From positions 1-7,420 of the forward strand of contig JAHKKL010000073.1 in assembly GCA_020027635.1 (NCBI GenBank): a stretch of 7,420 nt of DNA, written 5' to 3'. This document shows, piece by piece, positions 1 to 6,739 of this stretch (positions are counted from its first letter, which is position 1; the number at the start of each line of letters is the position of its first letter). The notes under the pieces were generated by a model that saw only the letters and a list, made by a program, of their open reading frames with translations, was not told the DNA's origin and did not search any database. The position numbers and the translations under genes were made by a program. Source of the stretch: Gammaproteobacteria bacterium. GTDB lineage: Bacteria > Pseudomonadota > Gammaproteobacteria > UBA9214.

Positions 1-958
1 GACCTCCCCGACCCGGCCGCGCGGGCAACCGGACAGTGGGTTCTCCGCCCCAGAGATAACTACCGGCCGGCTTGTCCGCCAGATAGTCCACGATCGCCCG
101 GCCTGCCGCCACGGCATCGCCGGAAAGCCTGGCGGGAAGAATATTGGCCGGGTAACCCAGACGGCGGGCATGAGCGGCGGCGGCCTCGAGCGCATCTTCA
201 AGCCGGGCGATGACGTAATGAGCGACTGGTCTGTGACAAGCCGCCTCCTCATCCCAGGCTACCCCGGATCGGGCAACCAGCGCCTCCAACCAACTCGGCA
301 GTCCTACAGTAGCCACCGGAACTGCCGCGGCCGGGTACAACAATCCGGATCCGATGATCGCGGGGTCATCTCCGGCCACATCGGAGATCATCAGAACGCG
401 GGCGTCCCGGCCTCCCAGCGACCTTGCCAGGCGGCCACCCTTGATGCAGGAAAGCGCTTGGCGGATGCGGTTGATCTCACCGATCGGCAGCCCGCTGCCG
501 AGCAGCCAGTGATTCACTTTTTGCAGCGTGGCAAGCGTCAGACCGGTCGGCAGCACCTCGACCAGGCTCGAGGTGCCTCCGGAGATCAGGAACAGCAGCT
601 CGGCATCATCCGGGACACGTTCCAGGAAGCGGATCAGGGCATCGCCGGCGGCAAGACTCCGCTGATCCGGCACCGGGTGCGCGGCTTCGAGACAGGTGAA
701 CCGGCGATCATTCGCCAGATGGGCATCCACATGCCCCGGCTTGGATACGACCAGGGCGCGGCACAGCCGGTCACCCAGGACATCCAGAGCCCCGGTCGAC
801 ATGGCGCCGGCGGCTTTTCCCATGGCGACGAGGAACACACGGCGAGACGGCGGATAAACCGCCAGAAAGGCGGCTGTACAACGGCGGCCGTTGACGGCCT
901 CAAGGGCGGACGCGAAGATTGCCCGCAGGTCAGCGCGCGTCACATCGAACGGGTTCAT
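1..958 (-). CDS. Glycerate 2-kinase-like protein (DUF4147/MOFRL family), 3' end missing
   Basis: Read on the minus strand from ATG at 958, the frame stays open for 319 codons to the window edge, so about the last 100 residues of a usual ~420-residue protein are missing. Family members phosphorylate glycerate with ATP, in the cytoplasm. Visible motifs: GKAAGAM (47-53), whose lysine matches the catalytic lysine of the family; EAAHPVPD (91-98); a glycine-rich nucleotide loop ISGGTSSL (125-132); NRIRQALSCIKGGRLA (163-178); SDVAGDDPAIIGSG (192-205); and the start of the MOFRL domain, WGGEPTVRLP (303-312), followed by PGRGG. The loop reads SGGTSS where many family members have SGGGSA. The start is the first ATG of the conserved region; no in-frame start was found in the ~40 bases upstream that I read, and no strong Shine-Dalgarno is visible. 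It follows metZ by 113 bases. The family is clear from the motifs; the exact substrate (glycerate or a related hydroxyacid) is inferred. Confidence 0.85.
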   Translation of the reverse strand, partial: MNPFDVTRADLRAIFASALEAVNGRRCTAAFLAVYPPSRRVFLVAMGKAAGAMSTGALDVLGDRLCRALVVSKPGHVDAHLANDRRFTCLEAAHPVPDQRSLAAGDALIRFLERVPDDAELLFLISGGTSSLVEVLPTGLTLATLQKVNHWLLGSGLPIGEINRIRQALSCIKGGRLARSLGGRDARVLMISDVAGDDPAIIGSGLLYPAAAVPVATVGLPSWLEALVARSGVAWDEEAACHRPVAHYVIARLEDALEAAAAHARRLGYPANILPARLSGDAVAAGRAIVDYLADKPAGSYLWGGEPTVRLPARPGRGG

Positions 959-1013
959 GCGGGTGCGTGTCTCTGGGACGGAATAAAGCCCTGGCGGACC
1001 ACGACGGCCGACG

Positions 1014-1064
1014 TCAGCGCGAGGTGGCGTTGATGGCCAGCCACTCCCGGTACCGGTATTTCAT
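1014..1064 (-). CDS. Possible 16-residue small ORF behind metZ
   Basis: An ATG at 1064 opens 16 codons (MKYRYREWLAINATSR) ending in TGA at 1016-1014. A GAGG lies 5 bases before the ATG and overlaps the metZ TGA stop (TGAGG), so translation could be coupled to metZ. The peptide has basic and aromatic residues first, then a short apolar stretch, and resembles nothing I recognise. An ORF this short is expected often by chance. The only support is the well-placed ribosome-binding sequence and the position in an otherwise empty 113-base gap before the kinase gene. It could also act only as a leader or coupling ORF. Confidence 0.2.
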   Translation of the reverse strand: MKYRYREWLAINATSR

Positions 1065-1071
1065 AAGCGCC

Positions 1072-2265
1072 TCAGCGTCGAATGGCGGCAAGCCCCCGGG
1101 CAAGGTCGGCTTGCAGGTCGGTGACGGATTCCAGTCCGACCGCGAGCCGGATGAGGCCATCCGATATCCCGGCCGCCGCGCGTTGTTCCGGCGTCAGGCG
1201 GCCGTGGGTCGTCGTGGCCGGGTGCGTGATGGTGCTCTTGGCATCACCCAGGTTGGCGGTAATGGAAAATACCCGGGTCGCGTCGATCACGGTCCAGGCG
1301 CTTTCCTTCCCGCCCTTCACGTCGAAGGAAACAATCCCTCCGAATCCCTGCTGCTGGCGGACGGCAAGTTCATGCTGCGGGTGGGATTCGAGCCCGGGAT
1401 AATACACGCGAGCCACCGCCGGTTGTTGTTCCAGCCATCTGGCCAGCACCAGTGCGCCGGCGCTGTGGGCTTTCATCCGCAGCGTCAGTGTTTCCAGTCC
1501 CTTGAGGAAAACCCAGGCATTGAACGGGCTCATGGTCGGACCCGCCGTGCGCAGAAATCCGTAGACGTCCTTGCCGACGCGCTCGGTATCCCCAACAACC
1601 GCCCCGCCGATGCAGCGCCCCTGCCCGTCCAGGTACTTGGTGGCCGAGTGGATGACGATATCGGCACCCAGCTCCAGGGGCCGCTGCAGCGCCGGCGTAC
1701 AAAAGCAGTTGTCCACGGCCAGGAGACAGCCCCTGGCGTGTGCGATATCCGCCAGCCGGCGGATATCGGCCAGTTCGGTGAGCGGATTGGAGGGTGTTTC
1801 GATGAACAACAGCCGGGTTTCCGGACGTATCGCCTCCTCCCACGCGTCCAGGTCCGCCAGCGGCACGAAGGTAGTCTCTACACCGAACTTTGCAAAGTAC
1901 GTGGTAAAAAGAACCGTGGTCGTTCCGAAGATGCTGCGCGAGGAAACGATATGATCGCCGCTCTTGAGCAGACCGGCGCAGGTCGAGAGGATTGCCGCCA
2001 TGCCCGAGGAAGTCGCCACGCAGCAGGCACCGCCTTCCAGGGACGCCAGCCGCTGCTCGAAGGTGCGCACCGTCGGGTTGGTGAAACGGGAATAGATATT
2101 GCCGGGCTGTTCGCCGGAGAAGCGCGCGGCCGCCTCGGCCGCATTCGCAAAGACATAACTGGAGGTCGGGAATATCGCCTCTGCATGTTCGCCCTCATGA
2201 GTACGCTGCTGGCCGGCGCGGACGGCTCTGGTGTCGAAGGCTAGATCATCAAATTCTGTTGACAT
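1072..2265 (-). CDS. metZ: O-succinylhomoserine sulfhydrylase (MetZ)
   Basis: A 397-residue cytoplasmic PLP enzyme of the Cys/Met-metabolism (gamma-replacement) family. MetZ condenses O-succinylhomoserine with sulfide to give homocysteine, bypassing the cystathionine route used by enteric bacteria. Visible motifs: YSRFTNPT (58-65), contacting PLP phosphate in the family; SSGMAA (86-91); ETPSNP (156-161); AVDN with the PLP-pairing aspartate (185); HSATKYLDGQGR (206-217) with the PLP lysine at 210; and LIRLAVGLE near the C terminus (371-379). Length fits the family (about 400). The ATG at 2265 has GGAGA six bases upstream, so the start is secure. The gene lies downstream of purF, as in Pseudomonas, but is separated from it by a terminator and a repeat array. 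Cystathionine gamma-synthase or O-acetylhomoserine sulfhydrylase are possible relatives; the purF-metZ synteny and the motif set favour MetZ. I found no recognisable SAM riboswitch or MetR box. Confidence 0.93.
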   Translation of the reverse strand: MSTEFDDLAFDTRAVRAGQQRTHEGEHAEAIFPTSSYVFANAAEAAARFSGEQPGNIYSRFTNPTVRTFEQRLASLEGGACCVATSSGMAAILSTCAGLLKSGDHIVSSRSIFGTTTVLFTTYFAKFGVETTFVPLADLDAWEEAIRPETRLLFIETPSNPLTELADIRRLADIAHARGCLLAVDNCFCTPALQRPLELGADIVIHSATKYLDGQGRCIGGAVVGDTERVGKDVYGFLRTAGPTMSPFNAWVFLKGLETLTLRMKAHSAGALVLARWLEQQPAVARVYYPGLESHPQHELAVRQQQGFGGIVSFDVKGGKESAWTVIDATRVFSITANLGDAKSTITHPATTTHGRLTPEQRAAAGISDGLIRLAVGLESVTDLQADLARGLAAIRR

Positions 2266-2350
2266 GTTTCATCTCCGGCAGGCCCATCCCCCTGTGACGG
2301 AATACGAATTGTGGCGGTAGGTTTTGAATATCCTGACGGCTCATCGCTCC

Positions 2351-2474
2351 GCGATGTACCTACATCCCTGGCCCGTCGCTCCTTCGCATCCCTGCGCTTC
2401 GCGGCGTACCTACATCCCTGGCCCGTCGCTCCTGCGCATCCCTGCGCTTCGCGGCGTACCTACATCCCTGTAGG
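2351..2474. repeat. 50-bp tandem repeat array with CATCCCTG octamers
   Basis: Two adjacent 50-base copies (2351-2400 and 2401-2450) differ at three positions by eye, and a third partial copy (2451-2470) stops after 20 bases. Each unit contains the octamer CATCCCTG twice (CAGGGATG on the minus strand). The octamer starts at 2363, 2387, 2413, 2437 and 2463, so spacing alternates 24, 26, 24, 26 and the underlying period is about 25. The end nearest the terminator forms a hairpin, CCTACA-TCCC-TGTAGG (2459-2474). Around the octamers at 2387 and 2437 the flanks are GCG on both sides or GCG/CGC-like, which could put the octamer in a small loop. This resembles dispersed intergenic palindromic elements of gammaproteobacteria (REP-like), but I cannot assign a named family. 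Confidence 0.8.
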
Positions 2475-2477
2475 CAT

Positions 2478-2510
2478 AAAAAAACCCGCTTTCAGCCACG
2501 CGAAAGCAGG
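2478..2510 (-). terminator. Intrinsic terminator after purF
   Basis: On the minus strand a 9-base stem CCTGCTTTC / GAAAGCGGG (one T-G wobble) closes an 8-base loop (2501-2494) and is followed directly by seven T residues (2484-2478). This is a textbook Rho-independent terminator. It lies 108 bases past the purF stop and should end the transcript carrying purF. It implies that metZ is expressed mainly from its own promoter or by read-through. On the plus strand the stem lacks a following T run, so it appears to work in one direction only. Confidence 0.88.
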
Positions 2511-2617
2511 TGCCGTCGCTTAGCTGTATTTGTAAGCGCCCGCAAGCTGAAATCAAATCGGCGCTGCCCGGGCAGGCTAGTTTAAATCAAGGCGCATTGT
2601 CAACGGCGGATCCGCGC

Positions 2618-4129
2618 TCAGGCGGTGTTGTGCAGGTCGATGACTTCGTCATCGCTGTCGCGCCGTTCCTTCTTGGCAGCGTCGCTCCGGCTGGTCTGCA
2701 GGTCGTTGAGATAGTCATCCCCGACATCACCGGTAATATACTCGCCGGTGAAAACCGAGGCATCAAAGCGTTCGATCGACGGGTTACCCTTGGCGACGGC
2801 GTCGATCAGGTCATCGAGATCCTGGTACACCAGCCAGTCCGCTCCGATGGCGCGGCAAACCTCCTCCTCCGTGAGTCCGTGCGCAATCAGCTCATTGCTT
2901 GCCGGCATGTCGATTCCATAGACATTCGGGTAGCGCACCGGCGGGGCGGCGGAGGCGAAATACACCTTGCGCGCGCCGGCCTCACGCGCCATCTGAATGA
3001 TCTGGGACGATGTGGTGCCGCGCACCACCGAATCGTCCACCAGCAACACGTTCTTGCCCCTGAATTCCAGGTCGATGGCATTGAGTTTCTGGCGCACCGA
3101 TTTCTTGCGCTGCTGCTGGCCCGGCATGATGAAGGTTCTGCCGATGTAACGGTTCTTGATGAATCCCTCGCGATAGGTGAGTCCGAGGTGATTGGCGAGC
3201 TGCAGCGCCGAGGTGCGGCTGGTATCCGGGATCGGAATGACCACATCGATATCATGATCCGGGCGCACACGCTGGATTTTCCTGGCGAGCTTTTCCCCCA
3301 TCCTCAGGCGCGCCTTGTAGACGGAGACGTTGTCGATGATGGAATCCGGCCGCGCCAGGTAGACATATTCGAAGATACAGGGTGACTTGATGGTCTTCCC
3401 CGCGCACTGGCGGGTATGTATACCACCCTTGGTGTCGAAAAATACGGCCTCGCCCGGCTCGACATCGCGAATCAGCTCAAATCCCAGGGCATCCAGGGCC
3501 ACGCTCTCCGATGCCGCCATGTACTCGGTTCCCTGCGCCGTTTCCCGCTTGCCGAATACGAGCGGGCGGATGCCAAAGGGGTCGCGGAAGGCAAGCACAC
3601 CGTAGCCGGTAATCATGGCAACGGCGGCATAAGCACCCCTGCAGCGTTTGTGGACGCCGGCAACGGCGGCAAACACATCATCCAGTTCCATGCGGAGTTT
3701 GCCGCGTTTCTGCAGCTCGTGGGCAACGACGTTCAGCAGGACCTCGGAATCCGAATCGGTGTTGATCTGGCGCAGGTCTTCCTGAAACACTTCCTGCTTC
3801 AGCTTGTTGGCATTGGTGAGGTTGCCGTTGTGGGCGAGGCTGATGCCGTAGGGGGAATTGACATAGAACGGCTGCGCTTCGGCGGAGCTTTGGCAGCCGG
3901 CCGTCGGATAGCGCACATGACCGATGCCCATGTTGCCGTGCAGGTGCAGCATGTGCCGGGTATGGAAGACATCGCGCACCAGGCCATTGTCCTTGCGCAG
4001 GTACAGGCGGCCACCATCAGAGGTCATGATACCGGCCGCATCCTGTCCCCGGTGCTGCAGCACGGTCAGGCCGTCATAGATTGACTGGTTGACCGGGCCG
4101 TAAGCAACGATGCCTATGATGCCGCACAT
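2618..4129 (-). CDS. purF: Amidophosphoribosyltransferase (PurF)
   Basis: A 503-residue cytoplasmic enzyme for the committed step of purine synthesis: PRPP plus glutamine gives 5-phosphoribosylamine, glutamate and pyrophosphate. The N-terminal Ntn-hydrolase glutaminase domain (about 1-235) starts MCGIIGI, so Cys2 becomes the N-terminal nucleophile after Met removal. It also shows HRGQDAAGI (26-34), GHVRYPT with Arg73, NGNL (101-104) and TDSDSE with Asp127. The C-terminal phosphoribosyltransferase domain has the PRPP loop VLLVDDSVVRGTT (361-373) and IPDTSRTSA (300-308). Length matches E. coli PurF (about 505) and no key residue is missing. The start is fixed by the required Met-Cys; GAGAG just upstream is a modest ribosome-binding site. 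The tail (about 480-503) is charged and low in complexity. It lies 35 bases after cvpA, the usual cvpA-purF pair, and is followed by an intrinsic terminator. Confidence 0.97.
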   Translation of the reverse strand: MCGIIGIVAYGPVNQSIYDGLTVLQHRGQDAAGIMTSDGGRLYLRKDNGLVRDVFHTRHMLHLHGNMGIGHVRYPTAGCQSSAEAQPFYVNSPYGISLAHNGNLTNANKLKQEVFQEDLRQINTDSDSEVLLNVVAHELQKRGKLRMELDDVFAAVAGVHKRCRGAYAAVAMITGYGVLAFRDPFGIRPLVFGKRETAQGTEYMAASESVALDALGFELIRDVEPGEAVFFDTKGGIHTRQCAGKTIKSPCIFEYVYLARPDSIIDNVSVYKARLRMGEKLARKIQRVRPDHDIDVVIPIPDTSRTSALQLANHLGLTYREGFIKNRYIGRTFIMPGQQQRKKSVRQKLNAIDLEFRGKNVLLVDDSVVRGTTSSQIIQMAREAGARKVYFASAAPPVRYPNVYGIDMPASNELIAHGLTEEEVCRAIGADWLVYQDLDDLIDAVAKGNPSIERFDASVFTGEYITGDVGDDYLNDLQTSRSDAAKKERRDSDDEVIDLHNTA

Positions 4130-4164
4130 AACCGACTCTCAGTTGCCGAACATCCCGGGATCAG

Positions 4165-4656
4165 CTAGACGTAGGAAATATTGTCCGCGATTTCCTTGGG
4201 AAGATAATTCCGCATCCACATGGCGAAGTCCTGAAAGTATTTCAGCAGATGTGAATCCTGCCACCAGGGATCATGGGGCATGGGTGTCAGACCGGCGAGC
4301 AGGACCAGGATGGCGACGATGACGGCTCCGCGGGCCATGCCGAATAACACACCGAGCATCCGGTCAGTACCGGCCAGACCGGTTTTCACTACCAGCTTGC
4401 CCGCCAGGTAATTGATGACCGCTCCGAGCAGCAGTACCGTGATGAACAGGATACTGAACGCGAGAATCTTCTGGAGTGAGGGTTCCGATATCCACTTCGC
4501 CAGTACAACTGCCACGTCCTCATAGAAAATCATCGCGATCCAGAGGGCAACCAGCCATGATGCGAGCGCCAGTGCCTCCTTGACAAAACCGCGGAAGAGA
4601 CTCAACACCGCCGACAGGACAACCAGCGCAATTATCGCAATATCGATCCAGGCCAT
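4165..4656 (-). CDS. cvpA: CvpA family inner-membrane protein
   Basis: A 163-residue integral membrane protein with four predicted hydrophobic segments at about 4-20, 28-44, 63-84 and 103-122. Family signatures are visible: FRGFVKE after the first segment (21-27), DRMLGVLFGMARG before the fourth (98-110), and a WW pair (131-132) at the start of the C-terminal tail. CvpA proteins are named for colicin V production in E. coli. Their molecular role is not settled; envelope homeostasis and bile or stress tolerance have been reported. Length fits (about 160). The ATG at 4656 has AGGAA nine bases upstream. Position directly before purF (35-base gap) is the classic arrangement and suggests co-transcription. 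Confidence 0.93.
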   Translation of the reverse strand: MAWIDIAIIALVVLSAVLSLFRGFVKEALALASWLVALWIAMIFYEDVAVVLAKWISEPSLQKILAFSILFITVLLLGAVINYLAGKLVVKTGLAGTDRMLGVLFGMARGAVIVAILVLLAGLTPMPHDPWWQDSHLLKYFQDFAMWMRNYLPKEIADNISYV

Positions 4657-4680
4657 TACTGAATATTCCTCGAACTTTAT

Positions 4681-4703
4681 ACGGGCGATACGGCAAAGCC
4701 CGT
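4681..4703 (-). other. Small hairpin in the cvpA leader
   Basis: A 6-base perfect stem (ACGGGC / GCCCGT) with an 11-base loop lies in the untranslated leader, ending about 10 bases before the cvpA Shine-Dalgarno. It has no T run on the minus strand, so it is not a terminator. It may be chance in GC-rich sequence. Confidence 0.25.
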
Positions 4704-4734
4704 TGACTTTACATAGGAAATCCGGAAGTCGGGT

Positions 4735-4743
4735 ATTTTAGCA
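4735..4743 (-). promoter_or_regulatory. Possible extended -10 promoter for cvpA-purF
   Basis: In the 127-base dedD-cvpA gap, the minus strand carries TGC-TAAAAT (4743-4735). This is a TGn extended -10 with five of six bases matching TATAAT, in an AT-richer patch about 80 bases before cvpA. No good -35 lies 16-18 bases upstream, which an extended -10 can tolerate. It would give cvpA-purF a start separate from the accD-folC-dedD transcript. The assignment rests on this match alone. Confidence 0.35.
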
Positions 4744-4783
4744 GACATGCGACGCCAACCGCTATGTGAAATCGCGGGGCCTG

Positions 4784-5422
4784 TCACTTGTTCTCCAATG
4801 CCATGGCCGTAAGCTTCTGCTCTCGTGCCAGTTTGTCGCGCAACTTTTCCGCCGCCTGGCGGTCACTCACCGGCCCGATCAGTACCCGGTAGACATGACC
4901 GTCCGCGCCTTTACTATCCTGCACCGATGCCTGGTAACCGGATTTTTTCAAACGATCCCGCAGACTCACGGCGTTGGCTTGCTGGCTGAAGCTGCCTACC
5001 TGGAGAATCCAGGCGCCCTGGGTGATAGCAGGCCCGGCCGTGGTCTTGGGCGGTGCTTTAGGCAGCGGTTGCTTGACGACGGCGGGTTTGACAGTTTTCG
5101 CACTTTCAACGGGTTCGGGTTGTTTGACGGGTGCTTCGGCTTGACTGGTGATGACTTCGGTTTGTGGCGCGGAGGGTTCGGGTATTGCCGACACCTCCTG
5201 CTCCGTGACGGCAGCGGCCTGCGTTTCGGCGGGTTCGGGCGACCCTGCAGGCACCGGCTGTTCCACTTCAGCCTGGTAGGCTATCATCGGCGGTGGTGGC
5301 ATGTCCTGGGTGCGTGGCGACAACTCATCATCCGGCCCCTCCAGTATCATGGGTATGAAGATAACGGCCAGGGAAATGATGACGATGGCACCAATCAGTC
5401 GTTGCTTCAGCATCTGATCCAT
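4784..5422 (-). CDS. dedD: DedD-like SPOR-domain cell-division protein
   Basis: A 212-residue bitopic inner-membrane protein. It has a short cytoplasmic N terminus, one membrane helix (about 8-27), a Pro/Glu/Ala/Lys-rich periplasmic linker (about 30-133), and a C-terminal SPOR domain (about 136-210) with GAWILQVGSF, QANAVSLRDRL, GYQAS and YRVLIGPVSDRQAA. SPOR domains bind septal peptidoglycan stripped of stem peptides; E. coli DedD is a non-essential divisome protein that promotes constriction. The architecture and the folC-dedD-cvpA-purF position match DedD. The chosen ATG (5422) has GAGGA only four bases away; an ATG three codons later would have a spacing of about 13, so either start is possible. 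The gap from folC is 51 bases, consistent with one transcript. Linker sequence is not conserved in this family, so the identity rests on helix, SPOR domain and synteny. Confidence 0.9.
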   Translation of the reverse strand: MDQMLKQRLIGAIVIISLAVIFIPMILEGPDDELSPRTQDMPPPPMIAYQAEVEQPVPAGSPEPAETQAAAVTEQEVSAIPEPSAPQTEVITSQAEAPVKQPEPVESAKTVKPAVVKQPLPKAPPKTTAGPAITQGAWILQVGSFSQQANAVSLRDRLKKSGYQASVQDSKGADGHVYRVLIGPVSDRQAAEKLRDKLAREQKLTAMALENK

Positions 5423-5473
5423 GGTTTCCTCGCGGTGTATTTCCGTAAACCGGCCCTTGCCGTGCGGGTGTGA

Positions 5474-6739
5474 CTATACCTTACCTGCTATCGCGGCTGC
5501 TACGGTAAAAAAGGAACCGCACACGACGATTCTGTCGCCGGCCACGGCGTTCGCACCGGCCTCGCGACAGGCCGCGGGTACATCCTTGCAGGGATGTACC
5601 CGGTGCACAGGCAGCAGGCCGCGCATCCGCTGGCACAACTCATCAGCCGACAAACCCCTCGGGTTGTCCAGACCGGCCGGGTACCAGAGGTCCACCGCGG
5701 ATGACAGCGCGGACACGAACCCGCCGACATCCTTGTCTTCGAGCATGCCCAGAACGAGATGGGTTCGACCCGTACAGGGAAACAACCCGAGCACCTCGGC
5801 CAGACGGCTGGCGCCATGGGGATTATGGGAAACATCAAGGATCATTTCCACCGTTCCCGGGATGAACTGGCAGCGTCCCGCCAGCGCAACACCCTGCAGA
5901 CCGTTGCGGATCGCCGTTACACTGACCGGCAGAGGTTCCTGCAGCAGCTCCAGCGCCATCAGCACGCCGGCGGCGTTCGCAAGCTGATGCGGCCCCTTCA
6001 ACGCCGGCAGCGGCAAGTCAGCATAGCGGCTTGACGGCCCGTTCCAGTCCCAGGAATCCTTGCGCGGCACAAAGTTAAATTGCCCGCCAAGGCCATACCA
6101 TAGCGCACCGGCCTCCCGGGCCGCCTGCACCAGGCTCGCCGGGGGCGAAGCCTCGCAGCCGATTGCAGGACGCCCGTTGCGGAATATTCCGGCCTTTTCC
6201 CGGGCGATCGCCTCGCGGTTATCACCCAGCCACTGCACGTGATCAATCCCGATGGATGTCACCATGGCGACATCCGGGTCAACGATATTGACGGCATCCA
6301 GCCTTCCGCCCAGACCAACCTCCAGCAGGGCGACATCGAGGGCGGTATCGCAAAACAACCGCAAGGCCGCCAGGGTACCGAATTCAAAAAAGGACAGTGT
6401 TATTTCCCCGCGCGCATCATCCACCGTCTGGAATGCCGCGCACAGACTGTCATCGTCGATATCCTTGCCATTGATGCGGATGCGCTCGTTGTAGCGCAGC
6501 AGGTGCGGCGAGGTATAGCTGCCAACCCGGTAACCGGCGGCCAGGAGGATGGCCTCGAGCGTGGCCACGCAGGATCCCTTGCCATTGGTGCCGGCCACCG
6601 TGATGACGACATGGGCGGGATGCAGCACGCCCATTCGGGTAGCGACGCCGGCTACCCTGGCAAGACCCAGATCGATTTTCCGGGGATGCAGCGTCTCCTG
6701 CCATTGCAGCCATTGCGCCAGTGTCTGGAAACGCGGCAT
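5474..6739 (-). CDS. folC: Bifunctional folylpolyglutamate/dihydrofolate synthase (FolC)
   Basis: A 421-residue cytoplasmic Mur-ligase-family enzyme that joins glutamate to dihydropteroate and adds gamma-glutamates to folates, using ATP. Numbered from the TTG four codons upstream (6751), the motifs are: P-loop AGTNGKGS (53-60), SPHLL (81-85), FFEFGTLAAL (121-130), LEVGLGGRLDAVN (143-155), TSIGIDHVQWLG (165-176), EKAGIFR (185-191) with the likely carbamylated lysine, LDVSHNPHG (305-313), GMLEDKD (335-341) and VCGSFFTV (410-417). Length matches E. coli FolC (422). The start is uncertain: ATG 6739 and TTG 6751 share the frame, neither has a clear Shine-Dalgarno, and ATG was preferred. The E. coli enzyme aligns with either. 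Between accD and folC lie 122 bases without a recognisable promoter or terminator. The coding sequence contains an 11-base inverted repeat (5575-5602), listed separately, and the frame is unbroken across it. Confidence 0.95.
   Translation of the reverse strand: MPRFQTLAQWLQWQETLHPRKIDLGLARVAGVATRMGVLHPAHVVITVAGTNGKGSCVATLEAILLAAGYRVGSYTSPHLLRYNERIRINGKDIDDDSLCAAFQTVDDARGEITLSFFEFGTLAALRLFCDTALDVALLEVGLGGRLDAVNIVDPDVAMVTSIGIDHVQWLGDNREAIAREKAGIFRNGRPAIGCEASPPASLVQAAREAGALWYGLGGQFNFVPRKDSWDWNGPSSRYADLPLPALKGPHQLANAAGVLMALELLQEPLPVSVTAIRNGLQGVALAGRCQFIPGTVEMILDVSHNPHGASRLAEVLGLFPCTGRTHLVLGMLEDKDVGGFVSALSSAVDLWYPAGLDNPRGLSADELCQRMRGLLPVHRVHPCKDVPAACREAGANAVAGDRIVVCGSFFTVAAAIAGKV
5575..5602. repeat. 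Perfect 11-bp inverted repeat inside folC
   Basis: The arms CGGGTACATCC (5575-5585) and GGATGTACCCG (5592-5602) are exact complements around a 6-base loop. The element contains CAGGGATG on the plus strand (5589-5596) and, on the minus strand, the 10-mer TACATCCCTG, which also occurs three times in the purF-metZ array. It encodes about VHPCKDVPA near the FolC C terminus without disturbing the frame. It may be a relative of the intergenic element or a coincidence in codon choice. Confidence 0.7.

Larger units (their letters stand above)
2266..2617. other. purF-metZ intergenic region (352 bases)
   Basis: No convincing gene lies here. From the purF side it holds about 107 bases of 3' untranslated sequence, including the 12-base perfect palindrome CTGCCCGGGCAG at 2564-2575; then the intrinsic terminator (2510-2478), the CATCCCTG repeat array (2474-2351), and about 85 bases up to the metZ start with its GGAGA at 2276-2272. 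In that last stretch the best promoter-like pair on the minus strand is TTCAAA ... TATTCC with an 18-base gap, too weak to call. A 70-codon plus-strand ORF across the repeats (2311-2523) has no homology that I recognise. Confidence 0.6.

Noticed and set aside
170..1033. 287-codon plus-strand ORF opposite the glycerate kinase gene
   Set aside because: The minus strand carries all the MOFRL-family motifs; the plus-strand product has none and is low in hydrophobic residues.
919..2244. 441-codon plus-strand ORF opposite metZ
   Set aside because: It mirrors the well-supported metZ frame. Its translation has no recognisable domain and an Arg/Gly/Gln-rich composition typical of antisense frames in GC-rich DNA.
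2266..2350. SAM riboswitch or MetR site before metZ
   Set aside because: No recognisable SAM-II or SAM-I core and no TGAA-N5-TTCA motif; only weak promoter-like hexamers were seen.
2351..2474. CRISPR array
   Set aside because: The repeats are directly adjacent with no variable spacers, only 2.4 copies exist and no cas gene is present.
2564..2575. CTGCCCGGGCAG palindrome as a terminator
   Set aside because: There is no loop and no following T run; the clear terminator lies further downstream at 2510-2478.
2510..4084. Long plus-strand ORFs (291 and 222 codons) opposite purF
   Set aside because: They are antisense shadows of a complete purF and have no independent start signals or motifs.
4752..4767. 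PurR-box-like sequence before cvpA
   Set aside because: About 10 of 16 positions match the enteric PurR box, almost all in one half. The second half lacks the required symmetry, so it is not callable.
4766..5473. 235-codon plus-strand ORF opposite dedD
   Set aside because: Its Gly/Phe-rich repetition is the reverse reading of the Pro/Glu/Ala linker of the SPOR protein.
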